64,000 nt of DNA, from assembly GCF_017355985.1 (NCBI RefSeq), contig NZ_JAFIQU010000012.1, forward strand, positions 115,173 through 179,172, read 5' to 3'. This DNA is from Arenibaculum pallidiluteum (GTDB lineage: Bacteria > Pseudomonadota > Alphaproteobacteria > Azospirillales > Azospirillaceae). The position numbers and the translations under genes were made by a program. Under the pieces are notes generated by a model. It searched no databases, was not told the DNA's origin, and saw only the letters and a program-made list of their open reading frames with translations. Positions 1 through 9,123 of this stretch are shown one piece after another. Within the stretch, counting starts at the first letter, position 1. Each line of letters starts with the position of its first letter.

Positions 1-291
1 ACCGACGTGGCCGTGGGCTGCATGCAGGTGCACCTGCGCTGGCACGGCGAGCGCTTCCCCGACCACGCCGAGCTGATCAACCCCGTGACCAACGTCCGCT
101 ATGCCGCGGCTTTCCTGATCTCGCTGCGGCGGTCACACGGCTCCTGGGGAGAGGCCGTTCGGCACTATCACGGCTCTGAGCCGGTGGCCCAGGCCGGGTA
201 CCTGTGCCGAGTGCTGCAACGCAGAGTCCAGCTCGGCTACCAGGAACCCAACGAAGCGATGATGGATCTCTGCGGCAAGGGCAGGGACTAA
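1..291 (+). CDS. Lytic transglycosylase, SLT domain (5' truncated by window)
   Basis: The frame is open from base 1, so the start lies outside the window. The visible 96 residues match the C-terminal half of a lysozyme-like SLT domain: VGCMQVHLRWHG is the typical GLMQI/GCMQV core, followed by an NPVTNVRYAAAFL segment and a WGEAVRHYHG segment. The catalytic glutamate normally lies just upstream and is not visible. Such enzymes cleave peptidoglycan in the periplasm. The position immediately before two SPOR proteins and tssJ-K-L-M suggests it opens the wall for assembly of the T6SS trans-envelope complex; this role is inferred from context. Confidence 0.8.
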   Translation, partial: TDVAVGCMQVHLRWHGERFPDHAELINPVTNVRYAAAFLISLRRSHGSWGEAVRHYHGSEPVAQAGYLCRVLQRRVQLGYQEPNEAMMDLCGKGRD

Positions 292-296
292 CTAAT

Positions 297-322
297 GGGT
301 TAAATTGCTGTGACAGGGTTAA
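297..322. promoter_or_regulatory. Direct repeat GGGTTAA in leader of small secreted gene
   Basis: Two copies of GGGTTAA, at 297-303 and 316-322, lie 19 bp apart in the only non-coding stretch upstream of the SPOR/tssJ genes. A small perfect hairpin (CCTTT-CGG-AAAGG, 366-378) follows. The spacing is near two helical turns, so an operator is possible, but no regulator is identified. Confidence 0.2.
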
Positions 323-398
323 TCATTTCACTCACGAACTTGCTCGTTGTGCGTATCCATGACATCCTTTCGGAAAGGTACCAAACAGGGTAGGGCAG

Positions 399-824
399 AT
401 GCGGCGGATCACTGCGGGACTGCTGGCCGCAATGTTTGCTTGCGCGGGTAATGCCGCAAGCGCACGGGTCTGCAACTCTGGATTTGCCATGGTGCCGCCT
501 CCCCTGGCGCTCCCCTCCTCCAACGCGGTGAAGGGCCAAGACGCCGCCTCCACCAGCCGGCTCGTCGTGACGCAGACCCCGACCTCGGCAGGCACGGCCG
601 TGCCGTCGGCGCTCAAGGACGCGCCGCCACCGACCGAGCGGCCCCAATCCTTGGCGGACCTGCAGACGGTGACGCTGCAGCCCGGCTACGACCGAGGTCC
701 ATCGCCCGAAGCGGGCGCCGGAGTGAACCGGCAATCCCCTGCCACCATGCCGCCGCGGACCGAGCCGCAGCGTGCCACGGCCGTGGGCACCCAGGTGGTG
801 TGCACCGGCATGTGCTGCAGCTGA
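399..824 (+). CDS. Small secreted protein with cysteine-rich C-terminus, unknown
   Basis: A 141-residue protein begins with a clear signal peptide (MRRITAGLLAAMF then a small-residue cleavage region around AASA at about residue 22). The mature part is Pro/Thr/Ser-rich and looks unstructured, ending in VVCTGMCCS with three cysteines in the last seven residues. No family is recognised. Its end lies 17 bp before the first SPOR gene, in the same orientation, so it probably belongs to the T6SS operon. The compact Cys tail could bind metal or form disulfides in the periplasm; this is speculative. Confidence 0.6.
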   Translation: MRRITAGLLAAMFACAGNAASARVCNSGFAMVPPPLALPSSNAVKGQDAASTSRLVVTQTPTSAGTAVPSALKDAPPPTERPQSLADLQTVTLQPGYDRGPSPEAGAGVNRQSPATMPPRTEPQRATAVGTQVVCTGMCCS

Positions 825-841
825 GCGGGGACCCGCAGGAC

Positions 842-1315
842 ATGAAGCCCGCCGTCGCCGCACTGGGAGGGACGCTCGCCCTCGGAGCCGTCGGCGGCGG
901 CGCGTTCTATGCCGGCCGCGTGACGGGGGAGGCGCCGCCGGCCCCGCCGCCCGCCGCGGCGGAGGCGCCTGCTCCGGCTGCCGCCTCCGCCAAGGCCGAG
1001 GCCCCCGCACCGGCCCCGCCACGCAAGGTGGAGGAGATCGTGCGCCCTGCCGAGTGGCCCGTTTTCTCCATCGAGCTCGCGGCGTTCCGTGACCTGGACA
1101 GGGCCAGGGAGTACGCCGAGGTCATGGCGCAGCGGAACCTGGCGGTCGAGTTGGTGGAGACCGTAGACGCAGGTGGAAGGTCCTGGTTCCGGGTGCGGTT
1201 CGGCCGGTTCGACGATCCCCGCCAGGCGGCGGCGCGCCTGCCCGAGGTCGAGCGCATCGCCGGGATCTTCGGGGTCGTGACGACCGAGTTCCCCCAGCCC
1301 ACCGCGGCGCGGTGA
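842..1315 (+). CDS. SPOR-domain membrane protein 1
   Basis: A 157-residue protein. The ATG at 842 is chosen because an AGGA motif lies just upstream and because the Gly/Ala-rich hydrophobic anchor starts directly after it (residues 4-25). An Ala/Pro linker runs to about residue 70. The C-terminal segment (about 75-150) has the pattern of a SPOR domain: FSIELAAFRD, WFRVRFGRF and a final strand VVTTEF. SPOR domains bind glycan strands denuded of stem peptides. A second SPOR protein follows at once and then tssJ-K-L-M. The pair may anchor the secretion apparatus to peptidoglycan, replacing the wall-binding domain that some TssL proteins carry. Confidence 0.72.
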   Translation: MKPAVAALGGTLALGAVGGGAFYAGRVTGEAPPAPPPAAAEAPAPAAASAKAEAPAPAPPRKVEEIVRPAEWPVFSIELAAFRDLDRAREYAEVMAQRNLAVELVETVDAGGRSWFRVRFGRFDDPRQAAARLPEVERIAGIFGVVTTEFPQPTAAR

Positions 1316-1340
1316 GCGGACGAGTCATGGAGCCGACGCC

Positions 1341-2255
1341 ATGAAGCTCGCCCTCGGGAAGGTCCACACCGCCGTCTTGGCGGTCGGGTCGCTCATGCTC
1401 CTGCTGCTCGGATTCCTGATTGGGCTGGTGGCCTTCGGGGTTCCCGCCATGACGACCGCCTCGGCGCCCGCCCCGACGCTCCAGGCGGCGGCGCCGGGCG
1501 GGACGCCGGCGGCCGCCTCGCCGCAGGGCCAGGCACCTGACGCGCATTACACCGGCGAGAGGGGCGTCGACAGGTTCCTGGACTCGCGCACCAGGATCAT
1601 GGCGGATGACGCCGGCGATACGGTCGGCGTCGCCGCGCAGCAGGCCGCCATGCCGATCCTCGACGGCGTCGCCGACGCCGCTGGCGAGGTGCTTCCCGGA
1701 TTCCTCGCGGACCAGCTTCCCTGGATGACGCAGTACGCGCGCTTCAAGACGCGCAGCGTCGTCGCGGATGCGGTGGAGGGCGGCGTCGAGGAGACCGTTC
1801 GCGGCGGCATCGCAGGCACCAAGCAGGTGGTTCTGGGGTCCCGGGTCCCCGGGGGCGCAGAGGCGGCCGCGCGCCCGATGCAGGGCGAGGCAGGGGCCGG
1901 CGGGGCAGGGGCGGTGGGGGCAGCGCCGATCGGGGCGGTTCCTGGCGCGCCTCCGGCCGCGGGCCCGGGGGCGGCGGCCGCACCGGTACCGTCCCACGCC
2001 CCGCAGGGCGCGTTCACGATCGAGTTCGCCCGGTTCGCCACGCCCGCCAACGCGGAGGCCTTCACGGGCGAACTGAGCCGGCGTGGGGTGGACGCGCGCG
2101 TCGCGCTCGATGCGGGCCCGACCGGGCGCTGGCACGTCGTCCGCACCGGGCGTTTCTCGAGCCAGGCCGAGGCTACGGAGGCGCTGCGGCGCCTGCGCGG
2201 CCGCGGCTTCGGCGGCACCGTGGTCAGCCAGAATACATCCGGAGGCATCCCTTGA
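1341..2255 (+). CDS. SPOR-domain membrane protein 2
   Basis: A 304-residue protein with one N-terminal transmembrane helix (about residues 10-33, VLAVGSLMLLLLGFLIG). A central region (about 60-165) contains alternating small and charged residues and could be helical. A Gly/Ala/Pro linker follows, and a C-terminal SPOR domain occupies about residues 222-298 (FTIEFARFATPANAEAF, WHVVRTGRF). It overlaps tssJ by 4 bp (ATG inside its last codons), so it is translationally coupled to the T6SS membrane-complex genes. Expected topology is an inner-membrane anchor with the SPOR domain in the periplasm. Confidence 0.72.
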   Translation: MKLALGKVHTAVLAVGSLMLLLLGFLIGLVAFGVPAMTTASAPAPTLQAAAPGGTPAAASPQGQAPDAHYTGERGVDRFLDSRTRIMADDAGDTVGVAAQQAAMPILDGVADAAGEVLPGFLADQLPWMTQYARFKTRSVVADAVEGGVEETVRGGIAGTKQVVLGSRVPGGAEAAARPMQGEAGAGGAGAVGAAPIGAVPGAPPAAGPGAAAAPVPSHAPQGAFTIEFARFATPANAEAFTGELSRRGVDARVALDAGPTGRWHVVRTGRFSSQAEATEALRRLRGRGFGGTVVSQNTSGGIP

Positions 2256-2752
2256 CCCAGATCCGACGCGACCCCGCCGCGCGCGGTCGGCGTGGCGCGG
2301 CCCTGGCCGCGCTGCTGCTCCTGTCACTGCTGGGGGCCTGCGCCGAGAAGCCGGCTCTGACCCTCGGCAGCGTTGCGATTCAAGCCGAGCCGCGGGCCAA
2401 CGACTTTTCCCCCGTGGCGGTGGACGTCCTCCTGGTGCGCGACCAGAAGCTGCTGGACGAACTGCTGAAGCTGAGCGCGGGCGAGTGGTTCCAGAAGCGC
2501 GAGCAGTACCTGCGCGACCACCCGAGGGCGCTCAGCGCCCATTCCTACGAGGTCGTGCCGGGCCAGAGCCTGAGCCAGACGCTGCCCCAGGAACCCGCGG
2601 CCTGGGCTGGCCTTGTCTTCGCCAACTACGCCAAGGGCGGCCCGCACCGGCTGCGCCTCGCCGACCCCGGCCCTGTCGCCATCCGCCTGGGCGAGACCGC
2701 CCCGGCCTTCGTCGAACCCACCGCGCCTGCCGCAGACCGGAGAACGCCGTGA
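2252..2752 (+). CDS. tssJ: T6SS outer-membrane lipoprotein TssJ
   Basis: A 166-residue protein with a lipoprotein signal: Arg-rich N-region, hydrophobic core and lipobox LLGAC, giving a lipidated Cys at residue 30. The mature part has the TssJ pattern: a strand ending in PVAVDVLLVRD, a helix with LLKLSAGEWF, and SAHSYEVVPGQSLSQTLP. TssJ sits in the outer membrane and contacts the periplasmic part of TssM. It overlaps the upstream SPOR gene and the GTG start of tssK. Similarity is at pattern level, and the tssK-L-M neighbours make the call firm. Confidence 0.82.
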   Translation: MTQIRRDPAARGRRGAALAALLLLSLLGACAEKPALTLGSVAIQAEPRANDFSPVAVDVLLVRDQKLLDELLKLSAGEWFQKREQYLRDHPRALSAHSYEVVPGQSLSQTLPQEPAAWAGLVFANYAKGGPHRLRLADPGPVAIRLGETAPAFVEPTAPAADRRTP

Positions 2753-4077
2753 CCGGCATCAGGGATGTACCCGATCCCATCCAGTGGCACGAGGGCATGC
2801 TGCTCGCGCCCCAGCACTTCCAGCAGGAGGCGCTGCGCACCCAGGCCATGGTGGCCGCCCATATGGGCCTGGCCGGAACCTTCCACTGGGGCGTGGTGCA
2901 CCTGCTGCTGGACCGCGTCGCCCTGGTATCCGGCCTCGTCCGGATCCTGGAGCTGGAGGCGGTGATGCCGGACGGCCTGATCGTCTGGCACGATTCCACC
3001 GCGCCCGCCCCGCTGGAGCTGGACATCTCCGGCCACGCGGACCCCCTGGCGCAGGCGCCGCTGACCATCCACCTGGCGGTGCCCGCCGCCCGCTCCGGCA
3101 GCTGGGGTGGGGCGCAGCGCTGGCAGTCGGTGGAGGGACGCCCGGTGCTGGACGAGAACGGCGGCGACGAGCTGTCGATCCCCAGGCTTCGCCCCCGCCT
3201 CTCGCTGGTGGTGACGGCCCAGGCCGGCGAGCGCCCGCCCCAGCGCTACGTCTCCATGCCGCTGGCACGGATCGCCTTCGCCAACGATGCCTTCGCGCTC
3301 ACGGAGTTCGCGCCGCCCTCGCTGGCGGTCACCGCTAACTCGCCGGTCGGGCGGCTCTGCGCAGACGTGGCGCGGCGCCTGCGCGAGAAGGCCATGCTGC
3401 TGTCCGAGCGCATGGGCGCGGGTGCGGGCCGCGACGGCGGCGATGTCTCCCCGTTCGACGAGGTCCGCGCCCTTGTGGTCGGGCTGCCGCCGCTGGAGGC
3501 GCAGCTCGCGGTGGAGGCCTGCCATCCCTTCCAGGTCTACCTGTCCATGGCAGGGCTCGCCGGCCACGTCTCGGCGCTGGCGGCGGGGGCGATCCCGCCG
3601 AAGCTGTCGCGCTACGACCATGACGACCCGCTGCCCGCCTTCGCCGAGATCCGCGACTTCATCGCGCGCATGGTCGAGCGCGTGCGGGAGGTCGCCGAGC
3701 CCATCCGCTTCACCTTCGAGGACGGCATGTTCGGTCTCGAGATGCGCGAGGAGTGGCTGCGCGGCAAGCTGCTGATCGGCGTGCGCGGCCCGGCCGGGAT
3801 GCCCACGGCCGACGTGGTGGCCTGGATCGAGAACGCGGTGATCGCGTCCCGCCCCAGGCTCGAGAAGCTGGCGGCGCTCCGCGTCACCGGCGCCGTGCGC
3901 GCAGTGGTGGACAACACCGGCGAGGCCGGCGTGACGCCGCCCCGCGGTACCGTGCTCTTCACGGTGGAGAAGGATCCCGACCTGATCCTGGCCGGCGAGC
4001 GGCTAGAGATCTGGAACCCCGACAACCTCGGCAGCCGCCAGCGGCCCGCCGACGTGGCGCTCTACGTGCTGACATGA
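2749..4077 (+). CDS. tssK: T6SS baseplate protein TssK
   Basis: A 442-residue protein, the usual TssK length. The GTG at 2749 overlaps the tssJ stop (GTGA), and the protein then reads directly into the hallmark IQWHEGMLLAPQHFQQ. The fold of an N-terminal shell domain, helical middle and C-terminal receptor-binding-like domain is consistent along the length, ending in ADVALYVLT. TssK forms trimers that link the TssE-F-G baseplate to the TssL/TssM membrane complex in the cytoplasm. The tssL start overlaps its stop codon. Confidence 0.95.
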   Translation: MTGIRDVPDPIQWHEGMLLAPQHFQQEALRTQAMVAAHMGLAGTFHWGVVHLLLDRVALVSGLVRILELEAVMPDGLIVWHDSTAPAPLELDISGHADPLAQAPLTIHLAVPAARSGSWGGAQRWQSVEGRPVLDENGGDELSIPRLRPRLSLVVTAQAGERPPQRYVSMPLARIAFANDAFALTEFAPPSLAVTANSPVGRLCADVARRLREKAMLLSERMGAGAGRDGGDVSPFDEVRALVVGLPPLEAQLAVEACHPFQVYLSMAGLAGHVSALAAGAIPPKLSRYDHDDPLPAFAEIRDFIARMVERVREVAEPIRFTFEDGMFGLEMREEWLRGKLLIGVRGPAGMPTADVVAWIENAVIASRPRLEKLAALRVTGAVRAVVDNTGEAGVTPPRGTVLFTVEKDPDLILAGERLEIWNPDNLGSRQRPADVALYVLT

Positions 4078-4991
4078 CGACAGAGCCCACCCTCCTCGGC
4101 AGGCGAGACATCCTCGACTGCTTCCTGGCCTTCGCGGCCGAGCTGGCGCGTCACCGCGCCTCGGTGGAGAGCCGGCGCGCACGGCGCGCCCCGGCACCCG
4201 AGCTCCCCGGCCTGCCGCCGGCCGAGGCCGTGCCGGCGCCGTCCTCGGACTTTCCCGCCTTCCTTCTGGACGCGCCCGTCATGGCGGCCGAGCGTCCGGC
4301 CGCCTTCCCCGACGCGGCCACGGCGCCGGCCTCGGCGCCGCCCGTGGATCCCGAGGTGATCCTGGAGCGGCTCCAGGCCTTCCTGGAGACCCAGGCGGCC
4401 GGCTTCGGCCGGCGAGCCTCGGACGTGATGCTGGCCCAGTACCGTGAGGCCCAGTACGCCATGGCGGCGCTGGCCGACGACGTCTTCCTGCACGAGATCG
4501 AGTGGGACGGGCGCGAGGTCTGGCGGCTCAACCACCTGGAGCAGAGGCTCTTTCGCTCACGCCTCGCGGGCGATCGCATCTTCGAGCGCATGGACGCGCT
4601 GCTGGCCTCGGGGGACCGGCGCCTGCTGCAGCTCGCCTCGGTCTACCTCTGCATCCTGTCCCTCGGCTTCAAGGGCCGCCACCGGGGACCAGGCGGAGAC
4701 GTCCGCATCCGCGGCTATGCCGAGCGGCTGTTCGAAATGCTGTCGGGCCGTGAGCCCGACCTGCTGGGCACGTGGTCCGGCGCCATGCGCCCGCTGGTCC
4801 CGGCGGCCTACGCCCACACCGTGCGCGGCGACGCCGCCCGGCGCGGGCGCTGGCACCCGCGTTGGCCCATGGTGCTGGCGGGCGTCCTCGCCGTCTGGTT
4901 GCTGGTGGGCCAGGCCCTCTGGATGACCTCTTCCTCCCGCCTCTCGGAAGCCTCCGGCGCCGTTCTGCGCGCCGCCGGCCAGACCCGATGA
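4074..4991 (+). CDS. tssL: T6SS inner-membrane protein TssL (DotU/IcmH)
   Basis: A 305-residue DotU-family protein starting at an ATGA overlap with tssK. After a variable Pro/Ala-rich segment (about residues 30-95), the helical DotU domain includes YREAQYAMAALADDVFLHEI, RLFRSRLAGDRIFERMD and LSLGFKGRH. A single transmembrane helix lies near the C-terminus (about 270-288), leaving a short periplasmic tail. There is no OmpA/peptidoglycan-binding extension, unlike evolved TssL proteins. The cytoplasmic domain docks TssK. Confidence 0.92.
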   Translation: MTTEPTLLGRRDILDCFLAFAAELARHRASVESRRARRAPAPELPGLPPAEAVPAPSSDFPAFLLDAPVMAAERPAAFPDAATAPASAPPVDPEVILERLQAFLETQAAGFGRRASDVMLAQYREAQYAMAALADDVFLHEIEWDGREVWRLNHLEQRLFRSRLAGDRIFERMDALLASGDRRLLQLASVYLCILSLGFKGRHRGPGGDVRIRGYAERLFEMLSGREPDLLGTWSGAMRPLVPAAYAHTVRGDAARRGRWHPRWPMVLAGVLAVWLLVGQALWMTSSSRLSEASGAVLRAAGQTR

Positions 4992-5024
4992 CCTCGAGGC
5001 CCCGATGACCGCGAGGCACCCCGC

Positions 5025-8000
5025 ATGATGAGCATGGTCGAAACCGTCTTCGCCGTCGCCGCCTCGAACCAGCTCCTGGTCCTGGGCGTGCTGGCCTTCC
5101 TGGTGCTCCTGACCGTCCTGCTGATGGCCGTAGCCGTCGTCAAGGCGAAGCGCGCCGCGCGGGCGGACGTTCCGCCTGCGCCAGGGGACGGCAAGGCCGA
5201 CCTGGAGCTGGTCGCGATCCCCGTGGGCGAGGAGGGGGCGCTGGTTGCCAAGCGCGAGGCTGCCGCCCAAGGCGCCCGCAACCTCCGCCGTCTGATGAGG
5301 GACGGCCTCGCCGCCTATCGGGAGGCCTACGCCCGCAACCCGTACCTGGTGCCCTGGGTCCTTCGCGTCGGCGTCGGCGAGCCTGACGATGCCGGCGTCC
5401 TCTCCGCACTCGACGAGACCCGGCCCGCCGTAGGCGACGCCCGGCGCGAGGGCGTGGCCTGGCACCTCTACGACCGCGGCGTGGTGATCGACGTCCACGA
5501 TCCCGAGTCCTGGGGCGAGGTCCTGTCCTTCGTGTCGCGCCAGCGGCCGGCCAACCCCATCGACGGGATCCTCCTGACGGTGCCCGTCTCGGCGCTGTCG
5601 GACGCGCGCCGGGCCGCCGCCCGCGGGGCCGAGGCCTATACCAGGCTGTGGCAGGCCCAGCGTCAGCTCGGCTTCGCCGTGCCGGTGTATGTGGTGATCA
5701 CGGGCGGGGAGTCCCTTGAGGGCTTCGCCGCCTTCGAGGAGACGCTGCCCGCGGGCCTCCGCGACGGCATGATCGGGTGGTCCTTCCCCTACGCCCTGGA
5801 GACCGCCTTCACGGGCGAGTACGTGGGCGAGGCCCTCCACACCGTGGAAGAGGCCATGTTGGCCGCGAGCCTCGAGGCCTTCGGCAGCGTGATGGAGTCC
5901 CATCGCGGCTCGGACATCCTGAAGGCGCGCGAAGAGATCCGGGGCCTGGAGGAGCCGCTGCGGCTGTTCCTGACCACCGCGCTCCGCCGCACGGCCTACC
6001 AGGAGTCGCTGTTCTTCCGCGGGATCTACCTGACGGCCCGGCCCGACGCCGACCGTCCGGCCTCCTTCGCCCACGACCTCCTGGAAAAGAAGGTCCTGGC
6101 GGAGAGCGGCCTCTCCAAATTGCTGCAGGGCGCCTCCCGCTCGCGGCTCTTCCGCCGCTATGCCTGGCCCGTCAGCGTCGCCGCGGCCTCGGCCGCCGCC
6201 GTCGCGACCGTCTGGGTGTCGCTGGTCCGGGTCGAGCAGTATCGGGGCCTCATGGTGCCCATCCTCCGGGCCACCGCCGCCGACATCGAAGCGGTGGCGG
6301 GCCGCCGCCAGGCCGACGCCACGGCCACCGCGGACGCCTATGTGGACGCGGCGGTGCGTTACATGCGGAACGTGACGGTCCTCGACCGGTCCGAGCCGAT
6401 GGTGTTCATGCCCCTGACCTGGCTCGGCGAGGACCCCTACGGCGTCCAGGCCGCGATGGAGGCGGGCTGGCGCAAGATTGTCCTGGGCGCGGTCAAGCGC
6501 ACCATCGAGCAGCGGCTGGAAGGGTTGGCGCGTCCCGGGGGCGGCGACGTCGCCGCCGACCAAGCCTTCGTCCGCTATCTGGGGCGCGTCGCCGAGGCTG
6601 AGGCCTTCGCAAAGGCCTTCAACCAGATCGGCCGCGGTGGCGCCGACCTGCCGATCCGCGACATGCTGCAGTACGGCCTTCAGATCCAGGTCCCGCGCTC
6701 CTCCATCGCGAAGCTGGAGGCGTGGGGTGCGATCGGGGCAGGCGCCTCGCCCGTGGACGACCCCGACCTCCGCATCGACACGGCGCGCTATCGTGACGGC
6801 GCGCTCTCTGCCTTCAAGGAGCTGGCGGATGCCTACTTCCGCCAGCTCGCGAACGGCGGGCAGGTGGGGGCGAGGCTCGCCATCGTCTCCGTGGAGCTGG
6901 GCTTCATCGCCTCGGGCCGGCGCGCCGGCCCCGACGCCGTCGCCGGCTTCACCGAGGTCCTGGCGGGTCTCGAGGACGCAGCCGGGCTGCTGGGAGTGGG
7001 GCAGGCTTCCTGGGTCGGGGCCGACCAGCCGTTCCTGCCGCCGAACATCCAGGAGCTCTTGGACGTGGCCGCCAGCTCCGAGCTGCTCGGTCCCGCGTCG
7101 AGGGACGAGAGCAATCAGCTCGCGCGCCGTCGCTATGACGAGATCCGCGGTCAAGTTGGCTCGGTCTCGTCGGTCATCGGGCCGCTCGTGGCGCGCAACG
7201 CCGACGGCACCGCATCCTTGACCTCGACCGCGGACGGTCTGCGTCAGTCCCTCGCCCAGTGGATGGGCCGGCGCTTCATGCAATGGACCGCCCCCGGTTC
7301 CTTGGAGGCCAGGGCCGGCGCCCGCGGCTTCGGATGGGACGCGTCCGTGCTGGAGGCCATCCCGCCTCTCTTCGAGGACTACCTGCTGTTCGAGGCCAAG
7401 GACCTGCCTCAGGTTCCCCAGGCATTGCGCCCGGCCATGCGCTCGGCCGCGCAGCACGGGCTCACGGCCTCGGTGGAGCGGGCGCTGGAGCGGGCCGGCG
7501 GCGGCACCGGCGGCCTCGCCGCCGAGCGCGAGACTTCCATCGCCGTGATGCGCGACTGGGCCCGCTCGCTGCGCACGGCCTTCCCGGTTCTGGACCAGGC
7601 CGTGCAGACTTTCGTCCAGCTCGGGATGCCCCAGCCCGCGGAAGCGCTGAAGGAGCGCGTGGTCCAGCAGGCGGCGATGCTCCTGCGCCAGGCGAACCGC
7701 ATCATCGAGGAGGACCAGCTCTACCGGCCGAGCCAGCTCTACCTCTCGGGTTGGCGCTCCGGTCCTATCGAGCCCCACGCCTTCTTCGGCCAGCCCTCGC
7801 CGGGCGGGCTGATGCAGTGGATGGTGACCTCACGGGTCGAGATCGCCACCCTCGCGCGTGAGATCGCGTCCCCGATGATCGAGATCCTGTCCAGGCCGAC
7901 CATGCAGTCACCCCAGGGCTCCGCCCTGTCCAGCAGGTGGCTCCAGGTGGTCACGGCCATCGAGCAGTACGATGGCGGCCGGCCCAACAGCACGCTGGCC

Positions 8001-9122
8001 CTCCTCGAACGCTTCGTGACGGAGGAACTCGGCAAGATCGACGACCGCAACTGCCTTCAGCTGGGGCCCTCGCCCGCCGCTTCCATCGACTTCTTCGCGG
8101 ATCGGCTGGAGGGTATCCGGACGGCAGTCCGGCAGCGCTGCCTCGCGCTGGTGGACGAGAAGCTGGCCCTCGGCTACCAGGAGCTCGCAACGATCTTCAA
8201 CGAGCGCCTGTCGGGCCGCGCACCCTTCGACCAGGACGGCAAGGGCCTCCCGGCCTCGCTGGCCGACGTGCGCGAGTTCTACGCCGCCTTCGATGCCCGG
8301 TCCGCTGACGTGGTCGCACCCGTCTCGGCCGCGGCGCGAACGCGGGGCGAGTGGCGTGAGGCCGCTCGCTTCGTCGAGGCCATGGCCCAGGCGAGGCCGC
8401 TGCTGATGCAGGTTGCCCAGCCCGAGCCCAACACGGCGCTGCTGGTGGACCCCGTCTTCCGCGCCAACCGGGAGCGCGAGACCGGCGGCAGCGAGATCAT
8501 CGAATGGCGCCTGTCGGTGGGTGAGCGTTCGGTCTCCAACTTCGGGCCGCGCGAGAAACCCCGGTGGCTCCCCGGCGACCGAGTCACGCTGGAGCTGCGC
8601 TGGGCCAAGGACGGCACCGTGATCCCGGCCGAGGCCCGCGGTCCCGGCGCCTTGGAGGTGGACGGACGAATTGCACGCTTCGGCCGTGAGGGCGCCTGGT
8701 CTCTGGTGTCCTTCCTGAAGGAGCGGGAGGTGACGGCCCGCGATCGCACGGGCGATCTTCGGCCCGGCACGGTGCTGACGGCCTTCGAGGTCGCGACCAA
8801 GTCCGCCGAAGGCTCGCCGACGGACGGCAGGCCCGTCGAACTCCGGCCCGGCGAGCCCGCGAAGGCGAGCGACACCCGCGTCTTTGTCTCCTTCCAGCTT
8901 CGCAAGGCGACGGAGGCCGACGGACGGGTCAAGGAGGAGCCGCTGGCCCTGCCGCGCCTGCCTGTCGTCGCACCGCAGCCGGCCGCCATGGCGCGGGGGC
9001 CCGGCTTCGGGGCGCAGACCGTCCAGGCGCCGGCCGGCACCTCCACCCTAGACGAGGCCCTGTTCAGGCTCGGGCAGCCGGCCGCCGGGCCGGCCGCCGA
9101 GCCCCGGGCAACGGGGAGATAG
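5025..9122 (+). CDS. tssM: T6SS inner-membrane protein TssM (IcmF-like, no P-loop seen)
   Basis: A 1365-residue protein, long enough for TssM. One transmembrane helix is visible at about residues 15-38 and a second at about 379-400; most TssM proteins have two N-terminal helices plus a third after the cytoplasmic domain. The cytoplasmic part carries IcmF-type motifs (PIDGILLTVPVSAL, QLGFAVPVYVVITGGESL, GMIGWSFPY). At the place expected for the GxxxxGK(S/T) loop the protein reads RVGVGEPDDAGVL, so the nucleotide-binding loop appears lost. The periplasmic part (after residue 400) ends in a beta-rich region expected to meet TssJ. A 2-bp gap separates it from tssA. Confidence 0.92.
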   Translation: MMSMVETVFAVAASNQLLVLGVLAFLVLLTVLLMAVAVVKAKRAARADVPPAPGDGKADLELVAIPVGEEGALVAKREAAAQGARNLRRLMRDGLAAYREAYARNPYLVPWVLRVGVGEPDDAGVLSALDETRPAVGDARREGVAWHLYDRGVVIDVHDPESWGEVLSFVSRQRPANPIDGILLTVPVSALSDARRAAARGAEAYTRLWQAQRQLGFAVPVYVVITGGESLEGFAAFEETLPAGLRDGMIGWSFPYALETAFTGEYVGEALHTVEEAMLAASLEAFGSVMESHRGSDILKAREEIRGLEEPLRLFLTTALRRTAYQESLFFRGIYLTARPDADRPASFAHDLLEKKVLAESGLSKLLQGASRSRLFRRYAWPVSVAAASAAAVATVWVSLVRVEQYRGLMVPILRATAADIEAVAGRRQADATATADAYVDAAVRYMRNVTVLDRSEPMVFMPLTWLGEDPYGVQAAMEAGWRKIVLGAVKRTIEQRLEGLARPGGGDVAADQAFVRYLGRVAEAEAFAKAFNQIGRGGADLPIRDMLQYGLQIQVPRSSIAKLEAWGAIGAGASPVDDPDLRIDTARYRDGALSAFKELADAYFRQLANGGQVGARLAIVSVELGFIASGRRAGPDAVAGFTEVLAGLEDAAGLLGVGQASWVGADQPFLPPNIQELLDVAASSELLGPASRDESNQLARRRYDEIRGQVGSVSSVIGPLVARNADGTASLTSTADGLRQSLAQWMGRRFMQWTAPGSLEARAGARGFGWDASVLEAIPPLFEDYLLFEAKDLPQVPQALRPAMRSAAQHGLTASVERALERAGGGTGGLAAERETSIAVMRDWARSLRTAFPVLDQAVQTFVQLGMPQPAEALKERVVQQAAMLLRQANRIIEEDQLYRPSQLYLSGWRSGPIEPHAFFGQPSPGGLMQWMVTSRVEIATLAREIASPMIEILSRPTMQSPQGSALSSRWLQVVTAIEQYDGGRPNSTLALLERFVTEELGKIDDRNCLQLGPSPAASIDFFADRLEGIRTAVRQRCLALVDEKLALGYQELATIFNERLSGRAPFDQDGKGLPASLADVREFYAAFDARSADVVAPVSAAARTRGEWREAARFVEAMAQARPLLMQVAQPEPNTALLVDPVFRANRERETGGSEIIEWRLSVGERSVSNFGPREKPRWLPGDRVTLELRWAKDGTVIPAEARGPGALEVDGRIARFGREGAWSLVSFLKEREVTARDRTGDLRPGTVLTAFEVATKSAEGSPTDGRPVELRPGEPAKASDTRVFVSFQLRKATEADGRVKEEPLALPRLPVVAPQPAAMARGPGFGAQTVQAPAGTSTLDEALFRLGQPAAGPAAEPRATGR

Positions 9123-9123
9123 C

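Noticed and set aside
4557..7778. Very long open frame on the minus strand, opposite tssM
   Set aside because: It is antisense to a clear tssM gene, has low-complexity Arg/Gly/His/Ala composition typical of GC-rich shadow frames, and matches no family.
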